Source: Pseudoxanthomonas suwonensis 11-1
Lineage (GTDB): Bacteria > Pseudomonadota > Gammaproteobacteria > Xanthomonadales > Xanthomonadaceae
Length of the DNA stretch: 64,000 nucleotides
Reading direction: 5' to 3'
Assembly: GCF_000185965.1 (NCBI RefSeq)
Contig: NC_014924.1
Span: 2,232,001-2,296,000 of the forward strand
The position numbers and the translations under genes were made by a program. Shown here in pieces: positions 9,204 to 17,178 of this stretch; position 1 is the stretch's first letter; every line of letters begins with the position of its first letter. A model generated the notes under the pieces. That model was not told the DNA's origin. It searched no databases and saw only the letters and a list, made by a program, of their open reading frames with translations.

Positions 9204-9231
9204 CCGGCGCGGCACCCAGCCGCCGCGCCGG
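9204..9231 (+). promoter_or_regulatory. Perfect 10-bp stem-loop after the pilin gene
   Basis: CCGGCGCGGC at 9204-9213 pairs exactly with GCCGCGCCGG at 9222-9231 across an 8-nt loop. It lies 35 bp after the pilin stop and 35 bp before the chaperone start. There is no strong U-tract, so it more likely acts as a partial terminator or 3' stabiliser that lets the major pilin be made in excess over chaperone and usher. Confidence 0.6.
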
Positions 9232-9266
9232 TGTCGTTCCCTCCGCTACCGGAAGGCGACCACACC

Positions 9267-10016
9267 ATGTCCCGATCGACCGCTGCTGCGCTGGCGGCAT
9301 TCATCGCGCTCGCCTCCAGCCCTGGCACCACCGGTGCCAGCGTGGTGGTGGACGGTACCCGCGTGGTGTATCCGGCCGCCAGGCGCGAGGTCACCATCAA
9401 CCTGCGCAACCCGGGCGAGACGCCTTCGCTGGCACAGTCCTGGCTGGACGCCGGCAATGCCGAAGCGAGCCCGGGCGATGACCCGGTGCCGTTCGCGCTC
9501 ACTCCGCCCATCTTCCGGCTCGATCCCGGCCGGACCCAGACCTTGCGCCTGACCTACACCGGCGAGCCGCTGCCGACCGACCGCGAATCGCTGTTCTGGC
9601 TCAACGTGCTCGACATCCCGCCGCGGGCTCCGCTCAACCCGGATGCGCCAAACCGCCTGGAACTGGCCTTCAAGCACCGGCTGAAGCTGTTCTTCCGGCC
9701 CAGGGGACTGCCCGGCAGCGCGTTGGAAGCGCCCGCACGGGTGCAGTGGCGCCTGCGTCGCGACGGCGAGCGGCTGCAGCTGGAGGCGGTCAATCCGACC
9801 CCGTTCCATGTCTCGCTGAGCGTGATCGAACTGGGGACCGGCGAAGCCAGGCAGGCGATCCACGCCGGCATGCTGGCGCCCCTGTCCAGCCACAGGTTCG
9901 ACCTGCCGGACGGCTTGCAGGTGCCGGCCACCGGCTTGCCACTGGAATACCGCTTCATCAACGACCAGGGTGGCACCGCCACTGGCGCGGCGGTGGCGGC
10001 GCCCTCGCCGGACTGA
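9267..10016 (+). CDS. Periplasmic fimbrial chaperone (PapD/FimC family)
   Basis: The 249-residue protein is a PapD-like chaperone that binds pilin subunits in the periplasm by donor-strand complementation and delivers them to the usher. A signal peptide covers about residues 1-24. It shows the two immunoglobulin-like domains: TRVVYPAARREVTINLRN with the conserved early Arg, PPIFRLDPGRTQTLRL, and LFWLNVLDIPP at the G1/F1 region, then the second domain starting at KLFFRPRGLPG. The ATG is preceded by GGAAGG. A longer frame upstream runs through the pilin gene in another phase. The usher starts 16 bp after its stop. Confidence 0.93.
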   Translation: MSRSTAAALAAFIALASSPGTTGASVVVDGTRVVYPAARREVTINLRNPGETPSLAQSWLDAGNAEASPGDDPVPFALTPPIFRLDPGRTQTLRLTYTGEPLPTDRESLFWLNVLDIPPRAPLNPDAPNRLELAFKHRLKLFFRPRGLPGSALEAPARVQWRLRRDGERLQLEAVNPTPFHVSLSVIELGTGEARQAIHAGMLAPLSSHRFDLPDGLQVPATGLPLEYRFINDQGGTATGAAVAAPSPD

Positions 10017-10032
10017 CCCGCCAACCCACGCC

Positions 10033-12588
10033 ATGGCGATGCGACGCGACAGGTCCTGCCCCCCGCTGGCGCCACTGGCCACCGCCCTGCTGCTTGCCCT
10101 GCCCGCCGCCCACGCCGAAGAGGCCGCACCACCGCCTGTGGAGATCGAGTTCAACAGCGACTTCCTGCGCGGCACCGGCGGACAGCAGGTCGACATCTCG
10201 CGCTTCGGACGCGGCAATCCGGTGCTGCCCGGCGACTACCTGGTGGACGTGCAGCTCAACGGCCACTGGCTGGGCCGCTTCCAGGTGCGTTTCATCGTGC
10301 CGCCCGGCGGCGGCAGCGCCATGCCCTGCATCGACCGCAGCATCCTCGACCAGCTGGCGCTGGATACGGCGAAACTCGCCGACGACGCACGTGCGGCGTT
10401 GGCCGTGGCACGCGAAACCGGCTGCGCCGACCTGGCGGCGCTGGTGCCGGATGCACGCATCGATTACGACCAGTCGCGCCTGCAGCTGGCGGTAAGCATT
10501 CCGCAGGCCCTGCTGCGTCGCTCCGCCCGTGGCCATGTCAGTCCGGAGTTCTGGGATCCCGGGGTGACCTCGGCCACCCTGGCCTACCAGCTCAACGCCT
10601 ACCAGCGCGACAACGCTGCCGGGAGCAGCAGCAGCGGCTACCTGGGCCTGACCGGTGGCTTCAATTTCCAGGGCTGGCACCTGCGCCAGCGCGGCACCCT
10701 CACATCGGCACCGGGCAATCCCCATCGTTACCGCAACCTCGCCAGCCATGCGTTGCGCGACATCCCGGCCTGGCGCAGCACCCTGGCCCTGGGCGATGGC
10801 TTCAGCGACGGCGCCGTGTTCGACAGCATCGCCTACCGTGGCGTGGCACTGGCCAGCAACGACCTCATGCTGCCCGAGTCGATGCGCGGCTACGCGCCGG
10901 TGGTGCGCGGCGTGGCGCGCAGCAACGCGCTGGTGCGTATCGAGCAGAACGGCAGCCTGCTGCTGGAACTGAACGTCCCTGCGGGGCCGTTCGAGATCGA
11001 CGACCTGTACCCGACCGGCTACGGCGGCGACATTGTAGTGACCGTACTCGAGGCGGATGGCAGCCAGCAGCGTTTCAGCGTGCCGTATGCGTCGGTACCG
11101 CAGCTGCTGCGGCCGGGAGCCTGGCGCTACTCGATCGTGCTCGGCGAGCTGCGCGATACCCGCGCCGCCAATGGCGACCGCCTTGCCCAGGCGACGCTGC
11201 AACGTGGACTCGGCGACCGCTTCACCGGCTATGGCGGCGTGCTGTCGAGCGGTCACTACCGCGCCCTGCTGCTGGGATCGGCATTCAACACAGGCATCGG
11301 CGCCTTCGCCGTGGACGTAACCTCGGCAGAAGCGGACATCCCGCGCGCCGGACCGCAACGTGGCCACGGCCTGCGACTGGGCTACAGCAACCAGCTGCCT
11401 GCGACGGGCACGGTAATGATGCTGTCGGCGAACCGCCACTCCTCGCGCGGCTACTGGACCTTTGCCGACACCCTCGCCGGCCGCCAGGCGGTACGCGCCG
11501 GCCTGGATGCGGATGCGATCCACCGGCCGCGCGAGCGGCTGCTCGTGCTGCTGAGCCAGCCATTGGGCGCGCGCGGCGGTGCGCTGTTCCTCAGCGGCAG
11601 TTCGCAGCGATACCGCGGACGGGAGCACGCCGACACCCAGTACCAGGCCGGCTACAGCAACAGCTTCAGCCCGTACCACCTGCGCATCGGCTACAACCTG
11701 GCGCTGGGCCGGCAGCGCGATCCGCTGAGCGGCAGGTACGGGCGGCATGCGCAGTTCTCGCTCTCGTTCCCGCTGGGCAGTTCGCCGCGGGCACCTTCGG
11801 TGTCGGCCAGCCTCAGCCACGACGTGCTCGGGGGCGGGTCGCGGCGCATGGGCCAGCAGAGCCTGCACGGCAGCCTCGGCCGCGACAACACCTTCGGTTA
11901 CGGACTCTCGGCGAGCCAGCAGCCACGGCAGGATGCGCTGGCAGCCAACATCCAGTACCGCGGCAGCCATGCCACCGTATCGGCCGGTGCCAGCCGCAGT
12001 GGCGACTACCGCCAGCATTCGTTCGGCGCGATGGGTGCCGTGGTCTGGCATCGGGGCGGGCTGGGCTTCGCCAACCAGGCCGGCGACACGCTGGCGGTGA
12101 TCGAGGCACCCGGCGCGGAAGGTGCGCGGGTCGCCAACCAGGCCGGTACCCGCATCGATCGTCGCGGCCATGCGGTGGTGAGCCAGCTGGTGCCGTACCG
12201 GATGAACACCGTGCGCATCGATCCGGAAGGTTCCGGGTTCGATGTCGAGTTCCGCAGCACCAGCCAGCAGGTCGCGCCCTATGCGCACAGCGTGGCGCGG
12301 ATCCGCTTCGAAACCACCAGCGGGCGCGCGGTGCTGTTCCGGGTCCGGCGCGCCGATGGCTCCGCGGTGCCGTTCGGCTCCAATGCGCTTGACGCCAACG
12401 GCGCGGAGGTCGGACTCGTGGGCCAGGACGGCCAGCTGTTCGTGCGTGGCGTCGAGGAACGCGGCTGGCTGCGCCTGGCCTGGGGCGATGGCGAGGACCA
12501 GCAGTGCCGTTTCGGGTACCAGCTGCCGGCCGACGCGGGGGAACGGCTGCTGAAGCAGGACGCGACCTGCACCGCGGACGATCCATAG
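10033..12588 (+). CDS. Fimbrial outer membrane usher protein (FimD/PapC family)
   Basis: The 851-residue protein is the outer membrane pore that assembles and secretes the pilus. A signal peptide ends near AHAEE. The N-terminal periplasmic domain (IEFNSDFLRG, then DVQLNGHW) leads to the 24-strand barrel with the GDGFSDGAVFDSIAYRG segment and the plug region (SMRGYAPVVRGVARSNALV, then GPFEIDDLYPTGYGGD). The C-terminal domains end with two cysteines in the last 25 residues. Length is normal for the family and no frame is broken. A start at the second Met of MAMRR (10039) is equally possible. Confidence 0.95.
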   Translation: MAMRRDRSCPPLAPLATALLLALPAAHAEEAAPPPVEIEFNSDFLRGTGGQQVDISRFGRGNPVLPGDYLVDVQLNGHWLGRFQVRFIVPPGGGSAMPCIDRSILDQLALDTAKLADDARAALAVARETGCADLAALVPDARIDYDQSRLQLAVSIPQALLRRSARGHVSPEFWDPGVTSATLAYQLNAYQRDNAAGSSSSGYLGLTGGFNFQGWHLRQRGTLTSAPGNPHRYRNLASHALRDIPAWRSTLALGDGFSDGAVFDSIAYRGVALASNDLMLPESMRGYAPVVRGVARSNALVRIEQNGSLLLELNVPAGPFEIDDLYPTGYGGDIVVTVLEADGSQQRFSVPYASVPQLLRPGAWRYSIVLGELRDTRAANGDRLAQATLQRGLGDRFTGYGGVLSSGHYRALLLGSAFNTGIGAFAVDVTSAEADIPRAGPQRGHGLRLGYSNQLPATGTVMMLSANRHSSRGYWTFADTLAGRQAVRAGLDADAIHRPRERLLVLLSQPLGARGGALFLSGSSQRYRGREHADTQYQAGYSNSFSPYHLRIGYNLALGRQRDPLSGRYGRHAQFSLSFPLGSSPRAPSVSASLSHDVLGGGSRRMGQQSLHGSLGRDNTFGYGLSASQQPRQDALAANIQYRGSHATVSAGASRSGDYRQHSFGAMGAVVWHRGGLGFANQAGDTLAVIEAPGAEGARVANQAGTRIDRRGHAVVSQLVPYRMNTVRIDPEGSGFDVEFRSTSQQVAPYAHSVARIRFETTSGRAVLFRVRRADGSAVPFGSNALDANGAEVGLVGQDGQLFVRGVEERGWLRLAWGDGEDQQCRFGYQLPADAGERLLKQDATCTADDP

Positions 12589-12618
12589 GTGAGCAGCCAT
12601 GCACGGGAGATCCAGTCG

Positions 12619-13644
12619 ATGAGGACAGTCGCCATGCCCGGAACCCCGCTGCCATGCAGGCTGCTGGCCGCGATGCTGGCCCTGCTGGCAGGGATGGACG
12701 CGGCCTGGGCGATCCAGGTCACGATCACGCCCGCCGCACCGGTGTTTTCGCCATCAGGCCCATACGCGATCGGGCGCGATACGCCGGTCGGTGGCCAGGC
12801 GCTGGCCACGGCCTACAGCAACATCTCGGCCACGGAGTTCAGCGGGACCTGCGCCATCACCCAGACGTTCCAGGTGATCGGCAGCGAGCTGGTATCGCTG
12901 TCGGGCAACTACGCAACGGGCGTACCCGGAATCAGCGTGAACTTCCACGTGGTCGACGGCGGAAGCCGGACCAGGCTCACCGGGCCGGGAAGCATATCGA
13001 TCCCCAGGCTGCTCGACGGGCCCGGTGAACTCCCGGGCATCGAAGCCACGCTGGTGGTGACCGGTCCGGTCGGTGCCGGCACGCTGGATAACGGGAGCCT
13101 GCCGACGCTGCTGGCCTCCACCTCCGCCGAGGGCGTGGGCTGCCTGCTCCTGCCCCAGATGCAGACCATCACGCCTGTCGTCACCGAAGGGGGGGTATCA
13201 CTGGTCGGCTGCGAGGTGACCACGCCATCGATCAACGTCACCCTGCCCACCATATCGACCAGGGCATTGCATTCGAGCGGCAGCACCGCCGGCGACACCA
13301 CGTTCGACATCGGCCTGGCCTGCCAGCCCGGCACCACGGTGCACGTCGCCCTGACCGACAACGCCCATCCCGCAAACCGGAGCGAGCTCCTGGGCCTGCT
13401 CGCCTCCTCGACCGCTGGAGGAGTGAAGCTGCGCCTCTACCGCGATGACAACCCCGCGTTGCCGATGAGCTTCGGACCCGACAGCCCGGAGCCCGGTGTC
13501 GACGGCCAGTGGACGGTTGGCCCCTCGGGGAGCACCAGCGGGATCCGGCTGACGGTGCAGTACTACCGGGATGGCAGCGAGGGCGATCCGCTGCGCCCGG
13601 GGACGGTGGTCGGGCAGGCTACTTTCACATTGAGTTATTACTAG
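12619..13644 (+). CDS. Fimbrial tip adhesin-like protein (two-domain pilin)
   Basis: The 341-residue product has a signal peptide (about 1-27, ending AAWA). It then has an N-terminal lectin-like or adhesin domain with two cysteines, and a C-terminal pilin domain beginning at VSLVGCEVTTPSINVTLPTI and ending VGQATFTLSYY, the donor-strand complementary tail with penultimate Tyr. This is the layout of FimH-type tip adhesins, but the binding domain has no close family I recognise, so the receptor is unknown. The ATG has GGGAGA 8-9 bases upstream. An alternative GTG directly abuts the usher stop at 12589. Last gene of the operon. Confidence 0.85.
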   Translation: MRTVAMPGTPLPCRLLAAMLALLAGMDAAWAIQVTITPAAPVFSPSGPYAIGRDTPVGGQALATAYSNISATEFSGTCAITQTFQVIGSELVSLSGNYATGVPGISVNFHVVDGGSRTRLTGPGSISIPRLLDGPGELPGIEATLVVTGPVGAGTLDNGSLPTLLASTSAEGVGCLLLPQMQTITPVVTEGGVSLVGCEVTTPSINVTLPTISTRALHSSGSTAGDTTFDIGLACQPGTTVHVALTDNAHPANRSELLGLLASSTAGGVKLRLYRDDNPALPMSFGPDSPEPGVDGQWTVGPSGSTSGIRLTVQYYRDGSEGDPLRPGTVVGQATFTLSYY

Positions 13645-13739
13645 CCGGGCTGCGGGTGCATGGGGAACCAGCTCCGCTTCCCGGCCAGCTGCGCAGGACG
13701 GCATCGAAGTGATTTCCGGTCCCGCATGGGACTAGGGAT

Positions 13740-14262
13740 TCCCTCGGCCCTTGCGGGGCCTTGCCCTCAGGGCGGCTTCGCCGTGTAGACCACTGCCGCG
13801 CGCGGTCGAACCAAGGGGTCTGAACCAGTTCCCACCCTTCCTGTCTGGCACACGAGAAAGAGCCACGGTGAGCGAGTTCGCGTCGTGTTGGGGGGGGTCG
13901 AACCAGATCCCTCCACTCTGTCGGGCGCACGAAAAACGGCCCCTCTGAGAGGGCTGGCGTCCTGTTGATGGACTCACTCGGCCCCTGCGGAGCCTCGCCC
14001 TCCGGGCGGCTTCGCCATGCAAACCGCTGTCGCGTTTTGTGATGAGGCGCTTTGCGCCTCGCGCCACCCGCTCCGTCGGACGTACAAAAGGACCCGTGAG
14101 AGAGCTGGCGTCGTGTGGGGGGGGGATTCACTCGGCTCCTGCGGAGCCTCGCCCTCCGGGCGGCTTCGCCGTGCAAACCGCTGTCGCGGTTTGTGACGAA
14201 GCGCTTTGCGCCTCGCGCCACCCGCTGCGCGGGTGGTCGAACCTAGGGGTTCGAACCAGGCC
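13740..14262. repeat. Degenerate tandem repeat array beside tRNA-Ser
   Basis: This 674-bp gap after the fimbrial operon has no credible gene. It holds at least three diverged copies of one module, near 13741-13830, 13974-14080 and 14129-14262. Each reads roughly CTCGGC(C/T)CTGCGGAGCC, then GGGCGGCTTCGCC, then TGCAAACCGCTGTCGCG. A second module ending in GCTGGCGTCGTGT lies before each of the later copies (near 13881, 13956 and 14107). Fragments such as GGGGTTCGAACC resemble tRNA T-arms. Copies 2 and 3 are about 155 bp apart. The array probably grew by repeated recombination next to the tRNA. Confidence 0.75.
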
Positions 14263-14276
14263 ACCCCTCACCGGAT

Positions 14277-14315
14277 GCAAATAAAAAGGCCCCGCGAGGG
14301 GGCCTTTTTATTTGC
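14277..14315 (-). terminator. Bidirectional Rho-independent terminator
   Basis: A 17-bp perfect stem, GCAAATAAAAAGGCCCC with its complement around a GCGAG loop, has T-runs on both strands. It sits just beyond the 3' end of tRNA-Ser and so ends that minus-strand transcript; from the other side it would stop reading from the fimbrial operon. Confidence 0.92.
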
Positions 14316-14318
14316 GTC

Positions 14319-14409
14319 TGGCGGAGAGGGGGGGATTCGAACCCCCGAGGCGCTATAAACGCCTGCCTGATTTCGAGTCAGGTACATTCAACCACTCTGC
14401 CACCTCTCC
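14319..14409 (-). tRNA. tRNA-Ser(CGA)
   Basis: The minus strand folds as a class II tRNA with acceptor GGAGAGG/CCTCTCC, discriminator G and encoded CCA. The anticodon loop CTCGAAA gives anticodon CGA (reads UCG), and there is a long variable arm and a T-arm with GGTTCGAATCC. It is transcribed from the promoter at 14437-14465 and ends at the strong stem at 14277-14315. Confidence 0.97.
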
Positions 14410-14436
14410 GGTGGCCCGGCCGCGGCCGGGGCGGGA

Positions 14437-14465
14437 ATGATACGTGGCGCGGCGCGCGCGGACAA
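14437..14465 (-). promoter_or_regulatory. Sigma70-type promoter of tRNA-Ser
   Basis: On the minus strand TTGTCC and TATCAT are separated by 17 bp, 27 bp upstream of the mature tRNA-Ser 5' end. The match and spacing are good for a housekeeping promoter. Confidence 0.7.
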
Positions 14466-14568
14466 GCAGCACGCACGCATGAACCGCATGGCAGCCACGG
14501 CTTGCCCGCGGCACGGCCGGCCCGGATGATTGCACGCTACTCCAGCGCACTGGTCGCCCCGGGCTTTC

Positions 14569-15273
14569 ATGATCGAATTCGGACACCTCACCCACCCCGG
14601 CCTGCGCCGGGCGTTGAACGAGGACACGTATTACGGCGACAGCGAGCTGGGGCTGTGGCTGGTGGCCGATGGCATGGGCGGACACGCCTGCGGCGAAGTG
14701 GCCAGCGCGCTGGCGCGCGAGGCGATCGTGCGCGAGGTGCGCCAGGGCACGCCGCTGGCCCAGGCCCTGCGGGTGGCCGACGAGGAGATCATCCGTGCCT
14801 CCCGCCGCCGCAACGACGCCCTGCCGATGGGCACCACCGCCGTGGTGCTGCGGGTCCAGAGCGACCGTTTCGAGGTGGCATGGATCGGCGACAGCCGCGC
14901 CTACCTCTGGCGCGACGGGCGCCTGGCCCAGCTCAGCCAGGACCACAGCTACGTGCAGGAGCTGATCGCCCAGGGCAGCCTGACGCCGGAGGAAGCGCGT
15001 TCGCATCCGCAACGCAGCGCCGTGACCCAGGCCCTCGGCGTGACCGATCCTGCCCACCTGAAGGTGGCGACGATGTCGGGCGAGCTGCGCCCGGGCATGC
15101 AGCTGCTGCTGTGCAGCGATGGCCTGACCGAGGAAGTGGACGACGCGCGCATCGCCGAGGTCCTGGACTACCAGGACTGCAGTGCGCAGGAATGCGTGGA
15201 CATCCTGGTGGCCGCGGCGCTGGATGGCGGCGGCTCGGACAACATCACCGCGGTGCTGGTGCGCTGCCACTGA
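14569..15273 (+). CDS. PP2C-family serine/threonine protein phosphatase
   Basis: The 234-residue cytoplasmic protein is a metal-dependent phosphoprotein phosphatase of the bacterial PrpC/Stp type. The family motifs appear in order: RALNEDTYY, VADGMGGHACGEVAS with the metal-binding Asp, MGTTAVVL, WIGDSRAYLW, QDHSYVQEL with the SAVTQALG block, LCSDGLTEEV and GGSDNITAVLV with the last metal Asp. All expected aspartates are present. No partner kinase gene is adjacent, which is unusual since PrpC genes often lie next to a Ser/Thr kinase. The ATG giving MIEFGHLTH was preferred over an earlier one that adds 13 unconserved residues. Confidence 0.94.
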   Translation: MIEFGHLTHPGLRRALNEDTYYGDSELGLWLVADGMGGHACGEVASALAREAIVREVRQGTPLAQALRVADEEIIRASRRRNDALPMGTTAVVLRVQSDRFEVAWIGDSRAYLWRDGRLAQLSQDHSYVQELIAQGSLTPEEARSHPQRSAVTQALGVTDPAHLKVATMSGELRPGMQLLLCSDGLTEEVDDARIAEVLDYQDCSAQECVDILVAAALDGGGSDNITAVLVRCH

Positions 15274-15300
15274 GGCATCGCACGCAGGCCCCAGCGCAGC

Positions 15301-16044
15301 TCAGGCCGGCTGCAGCTCGGCTTCCGGTTCCGGCAGCGGTTCGTACTGGTCCCACAGGGCGCGCCCGGCCTTCTTGCGCAGGCGCTCCAGGCGCCGGGCG
15401 TGCGCCTCGAGCTCTTCCGGCTGGGCACTGATGCGCGGACGCTCGCCGGAGACAGGTGCGAAGCTGACCGTCGTGACCACGGGACCGCGCGATGCGGCCT
15501 CGACATCGCCGAAGCCGATCTCCTCCTGGCCGGAGGTCAGGGCGATATAGACGTCGGCGAGGATCTGGGCATCGAGCAGCGCGCCGTGCAGCTGGCGATG
15601 CGAGTTGTCCACGCCCAGCCGCTTGCACAGCGCGTCCAGCGAGTTGCGCTGGCCGGGGTAGCGCTCGCGCGCCAGCAGCAGGGTATCGACCACGCTGCAG
15701 CGGTCCACGATCCGGCCCAGGTGGGCGCCGCAGCGCGACAGCTCGTAGTCGAGGAAGCCCAGGTCGAACGCCGCGTTGTGGATGATCAGCTCGGCGCCGT
15801 CGATGTACTCGAGGAACTCGTCGACGATCTCCTCGAAGGCCGGCTTGTCGGCCAGGAACTCGAGGGTCAGGCCGGTGACTTCCTGCGCGCCGGCTTCGAA
15901 GTCGCAGTCCGGCTTCAGGTAGCGGTGGAAGTTGCGTCCGCTGGGGCGGCGCTCCAGCAGCTCCACGCAGCCGATCTCGACCACGCGGTTGCCCTTCTTC
16001 CACTCAAGGCCGGTGGTTTCGGTATCGAGGATGATCTGGCGCAT
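15301..16044 (-). CDS. dnaQ: DNA polymerase III epsilon subunit (3'-5' proofreading exonuclease)
   Basis: This 247-residue DnaQ is the proofreading exonuclease of the replicative polymerase. The Exo motifs are intact: ILDTETTGLEW (Exo I), IIHNAAFDLGFLD (Exo II) and HGALLDAQILADVY (Exo III epsilon type with His and Asp). The C-terminal linker and polymerase-binding tail is rich in Glu, Arg and Pro. The start MRQIILDTETTG is the family start; a Met 16 codons upstream is not conserved. It follows rnhA by 10 bp on the same strand, the conserved rnhA-dnaQ pair of gammaproteobacteria. Confidence 0.96.
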   Translation of the reverse strand: MRQIILDTETTGLEWKKGNRVVEIGCVELLERRPSGRNFHRYLKPDCDFEAGAQEVTGLTLEFLADKPAFEEIVDEFLEYIDGAELIIHNAAFDLGFLDYELSRCGAHLGRIVDRCSVVDTLLLARERYPGQRNSLDALCKRLGVDNSHRQLHGALLDAQILADVYIALTSGQEEIGFGDVEAASRGPVVTTVSFAPVSGERPRISAQPEELEAHARRLERLRKKAGRALWDQYEPLPEPEAELQPA

Positions 16045-16054
16045 CGGCGCAAGT

Positions 16055-16501
16055 TTACCGCGCCGCGGCCCGGGCCTGCTGGGAGGCGGCACGCGCGATC
16101 GCGTCCACGCGCTCGTTGTCCGGGTCGCCGTTGTGGCCCTTCACCCAGCGCCACTCGATCTTGTGGCGCTGGCAGGCCGCGTGCAGCCGCTCCCACAGGT
16201 CGCGGTTCTTGACCGGGTCGCCGCCGGCCGTCTTCCAGCCGCGGCGCACCCAGCCGGGCATCCATTCGGTGATGCCCTGGCGCACGTACTGGGAGTCGGT
16301 GAACAGCACCACCTCGCAGGCCTCGGTCAGCGCCTCCAGGGCGCTGATGGCGGCCATCAGTTCCATGCGGTTGTTGGTGGTGTCCGGCTCGCCGCCGGAC
16401 AGCTCGCGCTCGTGGCCCTTGTAACGCAGCAGCGCACCCCAGCCGCCAGGCCCGGGATTGCCGGAGCAGGCGCCGTCGGTGTGGATCTCGATCTTCTTCA
16501 T
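16055..16501 (-). CDS. rnhA: Ribonuclease HI
   Basis: RNase HI removes RNA from RNA-DNA hybrids in the cytoplasm. The 148-residue protein matches the family length and carries the carboxylate active site: [15 protein letters not shown] (D9), [10 protein letters not shown] (E47), LFTDSQYV (D69) and NERVDAIAR (the last Asp). It is placed between a YafS-like methyltransferase gene (upstream, 14 bp) and dnaQ (downstream, 10 bp), the same order as in E. coli, so the three are probably cotranscribed. Confidence 0.97.
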   Translation of the reverse strand: MKKIEIHTDGACSGNPGPGGWGALLRYKGHERELSGGEPDTTNNRMELMAAISALEALTEACEVVLFTDSQYVRQGITEWMPGWVRRGWKTAGGDPVKNRDLWERLHAACQRHKIEWRWVKGHNGDPDNERVDAIARAASQQARAAAR

Positions 16502-16515
16502 TCAAATCCTGTGGT

Positions 16516-17166
16516 TCAGGCCGCCGGGGCGGTGCCCGGTCGCCAGCCTGCCGGCACCGGTCCGACCGGCGCGAGCGCGCGCTTCTCGAATTCCAGCACG
16601 CATCCGGCGCGCAACGATGCCGTGCCCCCGCCGGGATTGCCAGCACTTTCGCGTGGCCGCCAGCGCGGACCGACGCAACGCGGCGGCGCCACCGCGACCA
16701 GCCCCAGGGCCTGCAGGCGCTGCACCCAGCTGGTCACCGGACGCGCCACGACCCCCGCCAGCCCGGCGCGCAGGCGGTAGGGGCTGCACGGGTTGAACGT
16801 GCACAGCCACAGCCGGCCGCCGTCCATCAGCACCCGCTCGCACTCCTCCAGCAGCGGCTGCAGGCCGGCCGAAGGGGCGTGCTGGATGACCACGCTGGCC
16901 AGGCATCCGCTGGCCACCGGCAGCGGCAGGCGGCAGCGCACTCCGCCCAGGTAGCCCTCGTGCCCGCCATGCAGCAGCAGCCCGCGCGCGGCGGGCGGAG
17001 TCCACTCCTCGGGAGCCTCCGGGCACAGCCACAGCCAGGGCTGGACGGGCCGTTCAGCCAGCCGCTGCAGCACCCACTGGCGCTCCGCCGCCAGCAGGAT
17101 CCGCCCCTGCGGGGCACTGAACCAGGCCGGGGCACCGGGTTGACGACGGGTGTCGGGCGCAGGCAT
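16516..17166 (-). CDS. SAM-dependent methyltransferase, YafS-like
   Basis: This 216-residue protein resembles the class I methyltransferase (type 11 domain) that sits upstream of rnhA in many gammaproteobacteria (yafS in E. coli). The visible parts are a later strand SVVIQHAPSAG, the LLEECERVLMDGGRLWLC segment that follows the SAM-binding core, and FNPCSPYRLR. The first glycine-rich loop is weak: LLLHGGHEGYLGG, near residues 63-75, is only a partial match, so SAM binding is inferred rather than shown. Its start is 12 bp from divergent gloB, so the two share a minimal promoter region. Substrate unknown. Confidence 0.8.
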   Translation of the reverse strand: MPAPDTRRQPGAPAWFSAPQGRILLAAERQWVLQRLAERPVQPWLWLCPEAPEEWTPPAARGLLLHGGHEGYLGGVRCRLPLPVASGCLASVVIQHAPSAGLQPLLEECERVLMDGGRLWLCTFNPCSPYRLRAGLAGVVARPVTSWVQRLQALGLVAVAPPRCVGPRWRPRESAGNPGGGTASLRAGCVLEFEKRALAPVGPVPAGWRPGTAPAA

Positions 17167-17178
17167 GGTCCCGATTCT

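Noticed and set aside
13740-14262. Small open frames in the repeat region beside tRNA-Ser
   Set aside because: They occur on both strands in parallel with the repeat copies, share no family features and have no ribosome sites; the composition is repeat-driven.
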